The translations under genes and the position numbers were made by a program. The notes under the pieces were generated by a model. That model did not search any database. It was not told the DNA's origin and saw nothing but the letters and a program-made list of their open reading frames with translations. From Psychrobacter sp. APC 3426 (lineage in GTDB: Bacteria; Pseudomonadota; Gammaproteobacteria; Pseudomonadales; Moraxellaceae): a stretch of 64,000 nucleotides of DNA. Of the stretch, positions 44,940-55,003 are shown in pieces (within the stretch, counting starts at the first letter, position 1; each line of letters starts with the position of its first letter). The DNA is taken from NCBI RefSeq assembly GCF_030408035.1, contig NZ_JASDCF010000004.1, positions 88,320-152,319 on the forward strand. The letters are read 5' to 3'.

Positions 44940-46061
44940 TTAGCTAACATCTAACGATAAGCTATCAGAACCTTCATCCAAGAGGTGAGCGCTGTTTTTA
45001 CTACTGAGTTTAATTTTGAGGCGCAAGTCATTAGGAGAGTCAGCATGCAAAATTGCTTCTTTGTAAGTGATTTCGCCATGCTCATATAAATCAAATAGCG
45101 CTTGGTCAAAGGTCTGCATACCGCTATCCCGTGAGCGCGTCATCACGTCTTTAATCTCGTGAATCTCGCCTTTACGTATATAGTCGCTGATAAGTTGTGA
45201 GTTTAATAGAATCTCGATAGCAGCACGGCGACCTTTGCCATCCGGCGTTGGGATAAGCTGCTGAGCAATAATGGCTTGCAAGTTCAGCGATAAATCCATA
45301 AACAACTGGTTATGACGGCTGGTCTCAAAGAAATGGATAATACGGTCAATGGCTTGGTTGGCATTGTTGGCATGGAGCGTTGCAAATACCAAATGCCCTG
45401 TTTCTGCATATTGAATGGCGTAGCTCATGACCTCAAGGTTACGAATCTCACCAATCAAGATAACATCAGGTGCTTGGCGCAAAGTATTCTTCAGACCCGC
45501 TTCAAAAGAGTGGGTATCGATACCGACTTCGCGTTGGGTGATGATACAGCCGCGATGCTTATGCACAAACTCAATCGGATCTTCGATAGTAATGATGTGA
45601 CCCTGAGAGTTCTGATTTCGATGCCCAATCATCGAGGCAAGCGTGGTCGACTTACCCGTACCAGTTGCGCCAACGAGTAAGATAATCCCGCGTTTTTTCA
45701 TCGCCAGCTCTTTTAGGATAGGCGGTAGGCGCAGCTCTTCAACCGTTGGAATTTTGTTTTCGATTTTCCGTAAAATCATTCCTGCCATGTCACGCTGTAT
45801 AAAGGCACTAACTCGAAAGCGTGCTTGCTGTGCTTCGTCAGAGATGGCAAATTGACACTCGTTTGTCTCTTCAAACTCTTGAATTTGACTTGGAGTCATA
45901 ACACTTTTTACCAGCCTCTCAGTCTGAGACGCGGTCAGCGGTGTTTTACCCACTGGCAGAATTTTTCCATTAATTTTCATGGAAGGTGCCACATCAGCAG
46001 TAATAAAAAGGTCAGAGCCATTTTTACTAATCATTAATTGCAATAGTTTATCAATGTCCAT
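44940..46061 (-). CDS. pilU: Twitching motility ATPase PilU
   Basis: A hexameric ATPase that assists PilT in pilus retraction. The 373 residues have Walker A GATGTGKSTTL (near residue 128), the Asp box and Walker B (RQAPDVILIGEIRNLE), and the His box GHLVFATLHANNA. The C-terminus SSKNSAHLLDEGSDSL is longer than in PilT and typical of PilU. It lies 113 bp downstream of pilT on the same strand, the standard pilTU order. Confidence 0.95.
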   Translation of the reverse strand: MDIDKLLQLMISKNGSDLFITADVAPSMKINGKILPVGKTPLTASQTERLVKSVMTPSQIQEFEETNECQFAISDEAQQARFRVSAFIQRDMAGMILRKIENKIPTVEELRLPPILKELAMKKRGIILLVGATGTGKSTTLASMIGHRNQNSQGHIITIEDPIEFVHKHRGCIITQREVGIDTHSFEAGLKNTLRQAPDVILIGEIRNLEVMSYAIQYAETGHLVFATLHANNANQAIDRIIHFFETSRHNQLFMDLSLNLQAIIAQQLIPTPDGKGRRAAIEILLNSQLISDYIRKGEIHEIKDVMTRSRDSGMQTFDQALFDLYEHGEITYKEAILHADSPNDLRLKIKLSSKNSAHLLDEGSDSLSLDVS

Positions 46062-46174
46062 ATCGTACCTGCAGTCGATGTAAATCGATTAAAAAAATCT
46101 CTAAAATCATTGTGTAAATATCGCTCGTAATGATCATTATAAATAAAGCTTGGTGTTAAGTGTTGTCAATCAAA

Positions 46175-47230
46175 CTATAGAAAATTCTCAGGTTGCTTGG
46201 CATAAGGGCGAGCAACGTCTTTGCTAATGGTGCCTTTCGCGACCAAGTTCTTCAGCGTTTGATCAAGGGTAATCATGCCGTCACCTGCCCCTGTTTGAAT
46301 GGCAGAGTACATCTGAGCAATTTTATTCTCACGAATCAAGTTACGAATAGCGGGTGTGCCTAGCATAATCTCGTGGGCGGCAATACGTCCACCTGCCTGA
46401 CGGCGGAGTAGCGTCTGCGAGATAACTGCCTGCAGTGATTCTGATAGCATCGCACGAATCATGTCTTTTTCAGCAGCGGGGAAGACGTCAATGACACGGT
46501 CAATCGTTTTAGCAGCTGAGCTGGTATGCAAGGTGCCAAAGACTAAGTGACCAGTCTCTGCGGCAGTCAAGGCCAAGCGAATGGTCTCAAGGTCACGTAG
46601 CTCACCAACGAGGATAACATCGGGATCCTCACGCAGGGCTGAGCGTAGTGCTGGCTCGAAACCTAAGGTGTCACGGTGAACTTCACGCTGGTTGATTAAG
46701 CTTTTCTTAGAATCATGTACAAACTCAATAGGGTCTTCGATGGTTAAGATATGCTCTTTTCGGCTCTCATTGATATAGTCAATCATGGCGGCTAGTGTTG
46801 TTGATTTACCAGAACCTGTGGGTCCCGTGACCAATACCACGCCTCGCTTGAAGTCTGAGACACGTTTAAACACTTCGCCCATTCCCAAATCTTCCATGGT
46901 CAAAACTTTGGAAGGAATGGTACGAAATACTGCGCCTGCGCCGCGGTTTTGGTTAAAAGCATTTACCCGAAAGCGTGCTAAATTAGGAATCTCAAAAGAA
47001 AAATCCGTTTCAAAAAACTCTTCAAAGTCAGCACGCTGTCGATCATTCATGATGTCATAAATCAGCTGATGTACCACTTGATGAGTCATCGCTGGCATGT
47101 TGATACGCGTCATTTCGCCATCGACTCGAATCATCGCTGGCATACCGGCTGAAATATGTAAATCTGATGCCTTATGCTTAACGGTAAAGCGCAGCAAATC
47201 TTCGATGCTTAAATTGTTTTTTTCAGCCAT
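46175..47230 (-). CDS. pilT: Type IV pilus retraction ATPase PilT
   Basis: The motor that depolymerises pili for twitching and DNA uptake. The 351 residues have Walker A GPTGSGKSTTL (near residue 135), Walker B in REDPDVILVGELRDLET, the GHLVFGTLHTSSA His box and the PilT signature AIRNLIRENK near residue 290. It serves the pilins at 5-15.6 kb. It is divergent from yggS, as in Pseudomonas. Confidence 0.97.
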   Translation of the reverse strand: MAEKNNLSIEDLLRFTVKHKASDLHISAGMPAMIRVDGEMTRINMPAMTHQVVHQLIYDIMNDRQRADFEEFFETDFSFEIPNLARFRVNAFNQNRGAGAVFRTIPSKVLTMEDLGMGEVFKRVSDFKRGVVLVTGPTGSGKSTTLAAMIDYINESRKEHILTIEDPIEFVHDSKKSLINQREVHRDTLGFEPALRSALREDPDVILVGELRDLETIRLALTAAETGHLVFGTLHTSSAAKTIDRVIDVFPAAEKDMIRAMLSESLQAVISQTLLRRQAGGRIAAHEIMLGTPAIRNLIRENKIAQMYSAIQTGAGDGMITLDQTLKNLVAKGTISKDVARPYAKQPENFL

Positions 47231-47625
47231 AATCGGATTTTCCTATCAATCAATAAGGGGAAGACAGACGCGCACACAAGCCAGTAAGAACCTTTTTAAT
47301 TATCACTTTATTTAATATATAAGGCTTGAGCAGCTGTCTTTACCATTTCTACTATATTCAGTAGCATACGTTAAACCATGTAACAATATCATAACAAGAC
47401 TATTGGGATTTAACCATCTACTAAGCGAAGAAAATGTAAAATTGGTCTTTCAAAAATTTTTAGCAAAAAAATAGAGTGTTACTAAACGGCATTAATCGCC
47501 ATCAAGCCATTTTTTTATAAGCAAATATTTCTAAGCAGGCAGTGACTAACAACACAGCTACTAGAAGCTAGCTATGGGCAAGAAACCCATTCAAAAACTG
47601 ATTAAATCATCTTAGTGAGCAGTAT
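47231..47625. other. pilT-yggS divergent intergenic region
   Basis: 395 bp, AT-rich, with no gene. It must carry promoters for both genes; I saw no confident sites. Confidence 0.5.
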
Positions 47626-48336
47626 ATGAATAATAATGATATCGATAAACAACGCCTGATTGATAATTGGCAACAAGTGAATGCGCAGGTAGGGATAGCA
47701 TGTGAGCAAGCGAATAAACAGTCAGAGAGTGTGATTCTGTTGGCAGTCTCTAAAACCAAACCTGCCGAGATGATTGCAGTATTAGCTGAGCAAGGACAGC
47801 GTCATTTTGGAGAGAACTATCTACAAGAAGCCATCGAAAAAATCAGTACATTAAAAGATAGCGCTAAAGGCACAGATATCGTTTGGCATTATATCGGCAG
47901 TATCCAACGTAATAAGACCCGAGATATTGCCGAGCATTTCGATTGGGTACAAACAGTTGAGCGCGACATTATTGCCAAGCGCTTAAACGACCAACGCCCA
48001 GATGCATTGCCGCCCTTGAATGTTTTGATTCAGGTCAATATCGATAATGAAGATAGTAAGTCAGGCTGCTTGCCCGCAGAATTGCCTGAGTTAATCAACA
48101 TCGTTAAAGGCTATGAGCGATTGCAACTGCGTGGTCTGATGATTATTCCTGCAAAGGCAGATACCAATGCGTTTGCTCGCACCAAGCAGTTATTTGAAGA
48201 AATTAAGGCTAAGCATCCAGAATTGGATAACTGGGATACGCTTAGTATGGGCATGAGTGGCGATATGACAGAGGCGATAGCCAACGGCTCGACGATGGTA
48301 CGCGTTGGGACCGCCATATTTGGTGCACGGGCGTAG
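47626..48336 (+). CDS. YggS family pyridoxal-phosphate-binding protein
   Basis: A single-domain PLP protein that helps keep vitamin B6 and amino-acid pools balanced. It has an alanine-racemase-like barrel with the PLP Lys in LLAVSKTKPAEM near residue 44. HFGENYLQEA and LSMGMSGDMTEAI (phosphate-binding region) are also present. At 236 residues it is standard. It lies upstream of and divergent from pilT, the typical position for this family in Pseudomonadales. Confidence 0.95.
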   Translation: MNNNDIDKQRLIDNWQQVNAQVGIACEQANKQSESVILLAVSKTKPAEMIAVLAEQGQRHFGENYLQEAIEKISTLKDSAKGTDIVWHYIGSIQRNKTRDIAEHFDWVQTVERDIIAKRLNDQRPDALPPLNVLIQVNIDNEDSKSGCLPAELPELINIVKGYERLQLRGLMIIPAKADTNAFARTKQLFEEIKAKHPELDNWDTLSMGMSGDMTEAIANGSTMVRVGTAIFGARA

Positions 48337-48447
48337 ATTGTCAATTCCCACTCTAAGCGTTAAGCTAAATGCATAGAGCTTGATGAATCAGCCGCTTGTT
48401 AGTCAGTTTCTCGTTAATCAGTGCTTTGGGAATGAGCAAATTGTTAA

Positions 48448-49722
48448 TCAGGTTGGCTCATCAAGTTTGGTGACTAACATCTGAGTAATTTTGAGATTGT
48501 CCGTGGCGATAATCTCAAAGCGATAATTGGCGTATTCGATAGTGTCTGTCTTTTTGGGAATTTTACGCAGCATATACATCATAAAGCCGCTAATGGTTTC
48601 GTAGTTTTGATTGCGCGGTAAATTGACAATATCCAGTGCGCGCACCACATCTTCAATCGGCGTCATACCATCGATTAACCAAGAGTTATCTGTACGCTGT
48701 ACGATAGGCTGCTCCTCAACGGTTACCAGCTCACCCATGACAATGCTCATGACATCCCTAAGAGTGATGACACCCACCACCAAGCCATATTCATTGACGA
48801 TAACGGCAAAGTCAGCGCCAGTAGATTTGAACATCTCTAATACTTCAAACAACGATAAGGTATCTGGAACAAAGAGCGCAGGTTTCAATAATGCCTTGTC
48901 GGTTAGACTGACTTCTTGACCATTTAACACTAACGCCAAAAAGCTCCGTGACTCGACATAACCAATAATTTCCTCTAAGTCATCGTCATGACAGACCAAA
49001 AACTTATTGTGTGGTTGTTCAATCATAGTCTCGACCACGTCTTCGGTACTCGACTGACTATCAAAATAAACAATATGCTCACGCGGATTCATCACTGAGG
49101 TAACCGTGCGCTCCTGCATCTCAAAGATGTTTTCTATCAAATGATGCTCTTGCTTTTTCAGTACCCCTGCTTCGGCACCAGCGTCCATTACTGCATAGAT
49201 ATCTTCTGGCGTGATGTCATCTTGGCGTATGGTTGAGATGCCAAAAAACTTAAAGAGTAGGTTTGCTGCACCATCAAATACCCAAATGACTGGTTTAAAG
49301 ATAAAAATCAGTAGCATCATGGGACGTACGAGCCGAACCGCGATGGCTTCCGTATTTGACATAGCCAAACGTCTCGGCATCAAGTCAGCGAGTAAGGAGA
49401 ACAAACTGGTAATAAGCACAAAGGATATGATAGAGGATACGGCTTCATTCTTTACCAACAGTTGCAAGTAAGGACTGATAGCAGACTCACCAACAGCACC
49501 TGCTGAAATAGCGACGGCGTTTAAGACCACTTGCACCACAGTGATAAAACTACCAGGGTTTTCTTGCATGTTGAGGACATCAAGTGCGCGGACGTCTCCC
49601 TCTTTTGCCATGATTTGGAGCTTAATCTTGCGACCAGCGGCGATGGCAATTTCGGCGCCAGAAACAAAAGCACTTAAAGCAAGCAATAATAGAAGGAAGA
49701 TACTAGCGGTTAGCAAACTCAT
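48448..49722 (-). CDS. CorC/HlyC-type (DUF21-CBS) membrane protein
   Basis: A member of the CNNM/CorC group, linked to magnesium or cobalt homeostasis. The N-terminal DUF21 membrane domain (residues 1 to about 190, LSAFVSGAEIAIAAGR start) is followed by two CBS repeats (about 205-330) and a C-terminal CorC/HlyC domain with SWLIDGMTPIEDV and YETISGFMMY. At 424 residues it is usual. It stands alone between yggS and nadE. Transport activity itself cannot be shown from sequence. Confidence 0.92.
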   Translation of the reverse strand: MSLLTASIFLLLLLALSAFVSGAEIAIAAGRKIKLQIMAKEGDVRALDVLNMQENPGSFITVVQVVLNAVAISAGAVGESAISPYLQLLVKNEAVSSIISFVLITSLFSLLADLMPRRLAMSNTEAIAVRLVRPMMLLIFIFKPVIWVFDGAANLLFKFFGISTIRQDDITPEDIYAVMDAGAEAGVLKKQEHHLIENIFEMQERTVTSVMNPREHIVYFDSQSSTEDVVETMIEQPHNKFLVCHDDDLEEIIGYVESRSFLALVLNGQEVSLTDKALLKPALFVPDTLSLFEVLEMFKSTGADFAVIVNEYGLVVGVITLRDVMSIVMGELVTVEEQPIVQRTDNSWLIDGMTPIEDVVRALDIVNLPRNQNYETISGFMMYMLRKIPKKTDTIEYANYRFEIIATDNLKITQMLVTKLDEPT

Positions 49723-49844
49723 GACATACTCGGTAGAAAAGGTAGGAATAATGGAAAGAAAAGTAAGGATTTAGGATAAAAAGAAAAGTAGCGTTTATAT
49801 ACAGTGCTTATGTAGAAATATATATAACACTTGTCTACAAAAAC

Positions 49845-49870
49845 TAAAAAAGCTGGGTAAGCACCCAGCT
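49845..49870 (-). terminator. Second terminator after nadE
   Basis: AGCTGGGT and ACCCAGCT form an 8-bp stem with a four-base loop, followed on the minus strand by six T. Confidence 0.75.
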
Positions 49871-49896
49871 AATAATAAATCAATAAGATATGGCGT

Positions 49897-49964
49897 AAAA
49901 AAAATTGGCCTATAACGTCCTCCTATCTTTAAACTTTAAACATAAAGATAGGGCCGTTATAGGC
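49897..49964 (-). terminator. Long two-part hairpin terminator of nadE
   Basis: On the minus strand GCCTATAACG pairs with CGTTATAGGC and, inside, CCTATCTTTA with TAAAGATAGG. The structure ends in eight T. It lies just after the nadE stop and, with the hairpin at 49845, forms a tandem terminator. Confidence 0.85.
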
Positions 49965-49971
49965 TAGGCAC

Positions 49972-51663
49972 TTAGCCCTTTATTGACCATTTATTTACCA
50001 ATGGATAACGGCGTTCACGGCCAAAGGCTTTATGGCTAATTTTTGTCCCAATCGGTGCCTGACGACGCTTATGCTCGCTGTTATCGACCATTTGGATGAT
50101 TTTGGCGACCATATCAGCATCAAAGCCTTTATCGACGATGTCTTGATAGCCCATATCTTCATCGATGTATGACATTAATATACCGTCGAGCACATCATAG
50201 TCAGGTAGGCTGTCTTGGTCTTTTTGATCAGGGCGCAGCTCAGCTGATGGCGGACGAGTAATAACACGCTCAGGGATGACAGGGGTGTCCTCTAAACGAT
50301 TGCGATAACTGGCCAGTTTATAAACCTGTGACTTATAGACGTCTTTTAAGACATCAAAACCACCTGCCATATCACCGTATAAGGTTGAGTAGCCGACCGC
50401 CAGCTCAGACTTGTTACCAGTGGTGATAACCAAATGACCAAACTTGTTAGACAATGCCATTAACACCACACCGCGAGCACGTGCTTGGATGTTCTCTTCA
50501 GTCGTATCCGCTGGTGACTTATTAAACAATGGCGCTAGGGTATGACGGATACCTTCTACTGCATCAAAAATCGGACAAACCGTGTAAGACACGTTTAAGC
50601 GGCGCGCTTGTGCTTGGGCATCTTCCAAGCTGATTTGTGACGTATATTCGTACGGCATCATCACTGCATAGACTTTATCAGCGCCTAGGGCGTCGACAGC
50701 GATACAAAGCGTCAATGCCGAATCGATACCACCTGACAGACCAACGATAATGCCAGAGAAGCCTGAAAGGTTGACGTAATCACGCAATCCCACAACCAAC
50801 GCCTGATACATCTCAGACTCACGGCTCAGCGTCAAAGGCGCTTTAGATTGGCTGTCAAATTTGGCCGTTTTAACGTCGAGTGTTGCTAGCATTAACTGGT
50901 TCATAAAGCGCGGTGCTTCATGGGCAACGCTACCATCGGCTTGCACTGCCATCGAGCCACCGTCAAATACCAAGTCATCTTGACCGCCAACGGCATTTAG
51001 ATAAATGATGGGTAAGTTGTTTTCACGACTGCGTTTGGCTAGCATGGTTTTGCGGTTTTCTTGTTTTTCAATCTCAAAAGGCGAGGCGTTTAAGCTGACA
51101 ATCAGGTCAGCGCCTTGTTTTTTCAGCTCAGCGACAGGACCCTTTTCCCACAAGTCCTCGCAGATGAGCAGGCCGATGGTGATGCCTTTATAGTCAAACA
51201 ATACTTGATTGCGACCTTTATCGAAGTAACGACGTTCATCAAATACGCCATAATTTGGCAAAATCTGCTTATGATAAAAGCCTTTTTGATGACCATTATG
51301 TAGGATAGCGGCAGAGTTAAACGTTCCATGATGATCGACATGTGGGTAGCCAACAATCATGACGATGTCATCGATGTCACTGAGCGTGGACAACGCGCTT
51401 TTGATACGGCCTGACAAGCTAGGACGCAGTAATAAATCCTGTGGCGGGTAGCCTAATAGCGCTAACTCAGGGAAGATAATGACATCAGCGCCTTGCTCAC
51501 GTGCTTGTAATGCTAGGGTGCGCATTTTTTCCGCATTGGCAGTGATGTCGCCCACTAAGAAGTGTGACTGCGCTAACGCAAAAGTGACGGTGTCTTGTGG
51601 GTTATTGGTATTGCGGGCCTCATTTGAGGTGTTTAGATTGGGATTATCAGTGTCTTTTGACAT
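49972..51663 (-). CDS. nadE: Glutamine-dependent NAD+ synthetase
   Basis: It makes NAD+ from nicotinate adenine dinucleotide, ATP and glutamine. The 563 residues include an N-terminal nitrilase-type glutaminase (Glu in FPELALLGYPP near residue 62, Cys in GLLICEDLWE near residue 170). The C-terminal synthetase has the P-loop GLSGGIDSALT near residue 310. Both halves are intact. A polar 20-residue lead precedes the first strand. The tandem terminator follows. Confidence 0.96.
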   Translation of the reverse strand: MSKDTDNPNLNTSNEARNTNNPQDTVTFALAQSHFLVGDITANAEKMRTLALQAREQGADVIIFPELALLGYPPQDLLLRPSLSGRIKSALSTLSDIDDIVMIVGYPHVDHHGTFNSAAILHNGHQKGFYHKQILPNYGVFDERRYFDKGRNQVLFDYKGITIGLLICEDLWEKGPVAELKKQGADLIVSLNASPFEIEKQENRKTMLAKRSRENNLPIIYLNAVGGQDDLVFDGGSMAVQADGSVAHEAPRFMNQLMLATLDVKTAKFDSQSKAPLTLSRESEMYQALVVGLRDYVNLSGFSGIIVGLSGGIDSALTLCIAVDALGADKVYAVMMPYEYTSQISLEDAQAQARRLNVSYTVCPIFDAVEGIRHTLAPLFNKSPADTTEENIQARARGVVLMALSNKFGHLVITTGNKSELAVGYSTLYGDMAGGFDVLKDVYKSQVYKLASYRNRLEDTPVIPERVITRPPSAELRPDQKDQDSLPDYDVLDGILMSYIDEDMGYQDIVDKGFDADMVAKIIQMVDNSEHKRRQAPIGTKISHKAFGRERRYPLVNKWSIKG

Positions 51664-52218
51664 TGTTATTGTTCCTGTCGATATATTATTAAAATTTGGT
51701 GGGTCAGTATTGTTCTAAAATAAGAGTTAAGTAAATATAAAGGTGACCCAAGGTAATGCGCTTTCACATCGATTGCCAATATTGAATGGATATGATGCGC
51801 TTAAATTTTCATTGACTCTTTAGCATACGGGTAGAGGCTTATGCACCCTATCCAAAACGATAGAGCTGCTCTAACCTGTAGCTCTTATGATGGTCTAGAG
51901 CAGGGCGATAAAAGAGGGCTTAAGCGTTTCTTCGAAAATTTGATGGATTTCAACGAATAAAATAAATAGGGTTGAACTCACTTAGTGCTATTAAAAATAG
52001 CGAAATAATTACTTTAGTATAACATCAATTGCCGCCACAAATAGAACGCGCCAGTGAATTACCTTACAAGATATCGGTTTAAAATGTGAATATTACAGCG
52101 GCTTTATGGCCATTGTTTTTACTGGTTAAATCAATGTATACGGCTCTAGTGATTGCTGTAATCATAGAGTAAGCTTGTATAGAGAAAGTTGTAAGTAAAG
52201 ATTACAACATAGCGTTAT
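51664..52218. other. Gene-free region upstream of nadE
   Basis: 555 bp, AT-rich, with no credible gene on either strand. It should hold the nadE promoter. Its right end adjoins a probable decayed insertion sequence. Confidence 0.5.
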
Positions 52219-52440
52219 TTATTTGATGGCTTTTGTTGCATAATTGAGTGTGATAATGGCTTCGCTTTTACCTTGTTTTAACCTCATTTTAATAAAGATG
52301 ATAGAGACTAAATATGTTACGGTATCATAAGGTTTAGCACGGCTAAAAATGGCTGTTTTATCCAAAAAATTATTACTGAAAACCCTCGCTAATGAACGCG
52401 GTTTATGGACATGGTCTGTATGCTGATGTTCATCACACAT
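52219..52440 (-). pseudogene. Possible transposase C-terminal remnant with terminal repeat
   Basis: A 73-codon frame whose central part (SRAKPYDTVTYLVSIIFIKMR) recalls the last helix of IS5-type transposases. Its final codons translate GGCTTTTGTTGCATAATT (52226-52243), a sequence like the GGCTTTGTTGCA ends of several IS families. There is no catalytic region and no partner end. Chance similarity remains possible. Confidence 0.35.
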
Positions 52441-52500
52441 TTATGAATTTGCCAGCAAAACCGTGATAGGTCTTGGCTGTCCGCTCTTGGTTTATACGCT

Positions 52501-53661
52501 ATGATTGAAAACTGGACAAAAGAATTTATTATTCAGCGTTTGCTGGCGATTACCTTGTTGGTCGTGCTATTCGTCTTGTGCTTTCAAGTGGTACAGTTTT
52601 TTATTGTACCGGCACTGTGGGCGGCGATTTTAGCGTATGTCACTTTTCCTATTTATAATTTCTTTCACCAAAAGGTTAAGCTGAGTCCGGATTTTAGTGC
52701 TGCCATTATGACAGTGAGCATCTCGTTAATCATTGGCGTGCCATTGGTGGTAGGTATCTTTATTTTACAGCAAGAGGCCTTGAGTCTCATCAGTAACCTA
52801 ATCTACCGTATTAAGGTCGGTTATTTAGATGTGCCAGACTCTATCAAGGACCTGCCTATCATCGGCCAGCAGGTTAAAGACGTGCTGTGGAGAATTAATA
52901 AGAACCCTGAAGGGACGCTGGAAGCCTTTCGTATTTGGGTGCAGTCACATCTGTATTATGGCAAGGTTGCGTTCGATGTGGTGTTCAGTAGCTTGGCCAA
53001 ACTTGGTATGGCATTGATGACACTGTTCTTTTTCTACCGTGATGGCACCAGTTTGATTCGCCAAATTCGTCAAGCGTTGCGTAATATCATTGGCAATCGT
53101 ATTGACGGCTATATTGATTCAGTCGGTAGTACCACGCGTGCCGTCGTTTATGGCATCGGATTAACAGCATTGGCGCAGGCGATGCTGGCAGGTATTGGCT
53201 ATTACTTCTCAGGGGCGCCAAGTCCTATTTTATTGACCATCGCTACCTTTGTCATTGCGTTAATTCCTTTTGGCACCCCGTTTGCTTGGGGTGCGGTATC
53301 GATTTGGTTGTTAAGCCAAGGGCATACTGCAGAGGGTATTGGCTTGGCATTATGGGGCGTACTGGTCATCAGCTGGGTAGATAACCTCATTCGTCCTATC
53401 GTGATTAGTGGCGCGACCAAAATTCCTTTTATTATTATTTTTATCGGGGTGTTGGGTGGTTTAACGGCCTTTGGTTTTGTTGGTTTGTTCATCGGTCCTG
53501 TGGTATTGGCGATTGGTCTGGCGGTGTGGCGAGAATGGATATCTCAGCATAGAGATGAGATTTTTGCACCAAAAGAGGCCGTCCTGACAAACAATCAGAT
53601 GCTGTTAGACTTTGATGACCCTGAAAAGACAGACAACGGCAAGCGTAAAGCAAAAAAGTAA
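52501..53661 (+). CDS. AI-2E family (PerM/YdiK-like) membrane permease
   Basis: A 386-residue integral membrane protein of the AI-2E transporter superfamily. It has hydrophobic helices at about residues 15-45, 60-85, 150-175, 205-235, 240-290 and 305-345. A family motif PFGTPFAWGAV lies near residue 258, followed by SWVDNLIRP and a charged C-terminal tail. The substrate is not known; the family name does not prove autoinducer transport. The ATG has no clear ribosome-binding site. It is codirectional with pdxB, 89 bp downstream. Confidence 0.88.
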   Translation: MIENWTKEFIIQRLLAITLLVVLFVLCFQVVQFFIVPALWAAILAYVTFPIYNFFHQKVKLSPDFSAAIMTVSISLIIGVPLVVGIFILQQEALSLISNLIYRIKVGYLDVPDSIKDLPIIGQQVKDVLWRINKNPEGTLEAFRIWVQSHLYYGKVAFDVVFSSLAKLGMALMTLFFFYRDGTSLIRQIRQALRNIIGNRIDGYIDSVGSTTRAVVYGIGLTALAQAMLAGIGYYFSGAPSPILLTIATFVIALIPFGTPFAWGAVSIWLLSQGHTAEGIGLALWGVLVISWVDNLIRPIVISGATKIPFIIIFIGVLGGLTAFGFVGLFIGPVVLAIGLAVWREWISQHRDEIFAPKEAVLTNNQMLLDFDDPEKTDNGKRKAKK

Positions 53662-53750
53662 GACGCAGTTAGTTGTCGTGACTGTCATACTAGCTGACCA
53701 TCACAACAACCAAACTTCCATACTACCCTTAATCAATCGAGGCGCTTATT

Positions 53751-54944
53751 ATGCCCAACGCTATCAACTCTTCTGTACGGACTGAACTTGCGCCAGATAG
53801 CGCTTCTGCTTCTCATGAGAATGGTCAGACAGCGAATCGTCTGACCATCATCGCAGATAGCAATATTGCCAGTCTTGACGAATTTTTTAACGCGCAAACA
53901 CTGGGTCAGGATATTTATCAAACCGTTAATATTATTAAAATCGCTGGGCGAGACATTAGTGCGCAGTTAATTGCCGAGACGCGGCCAGATGTGTTATTGA
54001 TACGCTCTGTGACGCAGGTAAATGCGGATTTATTAGCAAATAATGACAGTGTAAAGTTTGTTGGTTCGGCGACCATTGGTACCGATCATGTCGATCAAAG
54101 CTATTTGGCGCAGCGTAATATTGTCTTTGCCAATGCCGCCGGCTGTAGCAAGCATTCAGTTGCGCAATACGTATTGACGGCAATTTTGACCTTGCGTCCA
54201 CAGTACTGGCAGCAATCAACGGCGCCGGTAACCTTGGGTATCATCGGACTGGGTAATATCGGTAGTACACTAGCGCAGTATGCTACTAATCTTGGGTGGC
54301 AGGTATTGGGATATGACCCATTACTGCCTGCATCGAGCATCAATAACGCCAGCTTTGAGCAAGTCATTAGCCAAAGCGATGTGATTAGCCTACATGTACC
54401 GCTGACTGATAAGAAGGGTGAATCCAGCCTTAGTGGTAGCGACTATCCAACACGGCATTTGATTAATAAAGCTGTATTAGATGCCATGCCATCAGAAGCC
54501 TTATTAATTAATAGTGCCCGAGGTCCAGTGATCGATGCAGCCGCATTACAGGCTGATATTGAAAGTAACGAGCGCCAAGTAGTGCTCGATGTGTTTGAGC
54601 ATGAGCCGCAAGTCTCTGAGCAGTTATTATCAAAGCTGACTATCGCCACACCGCATATTGCAGGCTATACGGTAGAAGGTAAGCTGCGTGGCACACAAAT
54701 GATCTATGATGCATTATGTGAAGCGCTTGCCGTTACTCCGACACAGTCTATGCAGCAACTATTACCATTGAATATGTTTTTGTGGTCGGAGCTGAAGGAG
54801 CATCCTGATAGGCTAGTGAAGTTTTATGACATTATGCAGGATGACCAACAGCTACGCGCAAAAGTTACTAACGGGCAGGTGAGCGGTGCTGACTTTGATC
54901 AGCTGCGTCGGGATTATCATCTGCGCCGTGAATGGCAGTTTTAG
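53751..54944 (+). CDS. pdxB: Erythronate-4-phosphate dehydrogenase PdxB
   Basis: It oxidises 4-phosphoerythronate in the DXP-dependent route to pyridoxal phosphate. It is a D-isomer 2-hydroxyacid dehydrogenase: GIIGLGNIGSTLAQ (Rossmann motif, near residue 163), RSVTQVNADLL, and catalytic Arg in NSARGPVID and His in ATPHIAGYT. The C-terminal dimerisation domain typical of PdxB is present. At 397 residues it has a ~28-residue polar N-terminal lead before the first strand. GAGGCG lies 10-12 bases before the ATG. epmA follows by 59 bp. Confidence 0.93.
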   Translation: MPNAINSSVRTELAPDSASASHENGQTANRLTIIADSNIASLDEFFNAQTLGQDIYQTVNIIKIAGRDISAQLIAETRPDVLLIRSVTQVNADLLANNDSVKFVGSATIGTDHVDQSYLAQRNIVFANAAGCSKHSVAQYVLTAILTLRPQYWQQSTAPVTLGIIGLGNIGSTLAQYATNLGWQVLGYDPLLPASSINNASFEQVISQSDVISLHVPLTDKKGESSLSGSDYPTRHLINKAVLDAMPSEALLINSARGPVIDAAALQADIESNERQVVLDVFEHEPQVSEQLLSKLTIATPHIAGYTVEGKLRGTQMIYDALCEALAVTPTQSMQQLLPLNMFLWSELKEHPDRLVKFYDIMQDDQQLRAKVTNGQVSGADFDQLRRDYHLRREWQF

Positions 54945-55003
54945 CAATCCAAGAATAGTAGCTAAATATAAAACCTATTGTTAATAAGTTGTAGTCAATA
55001 TTC

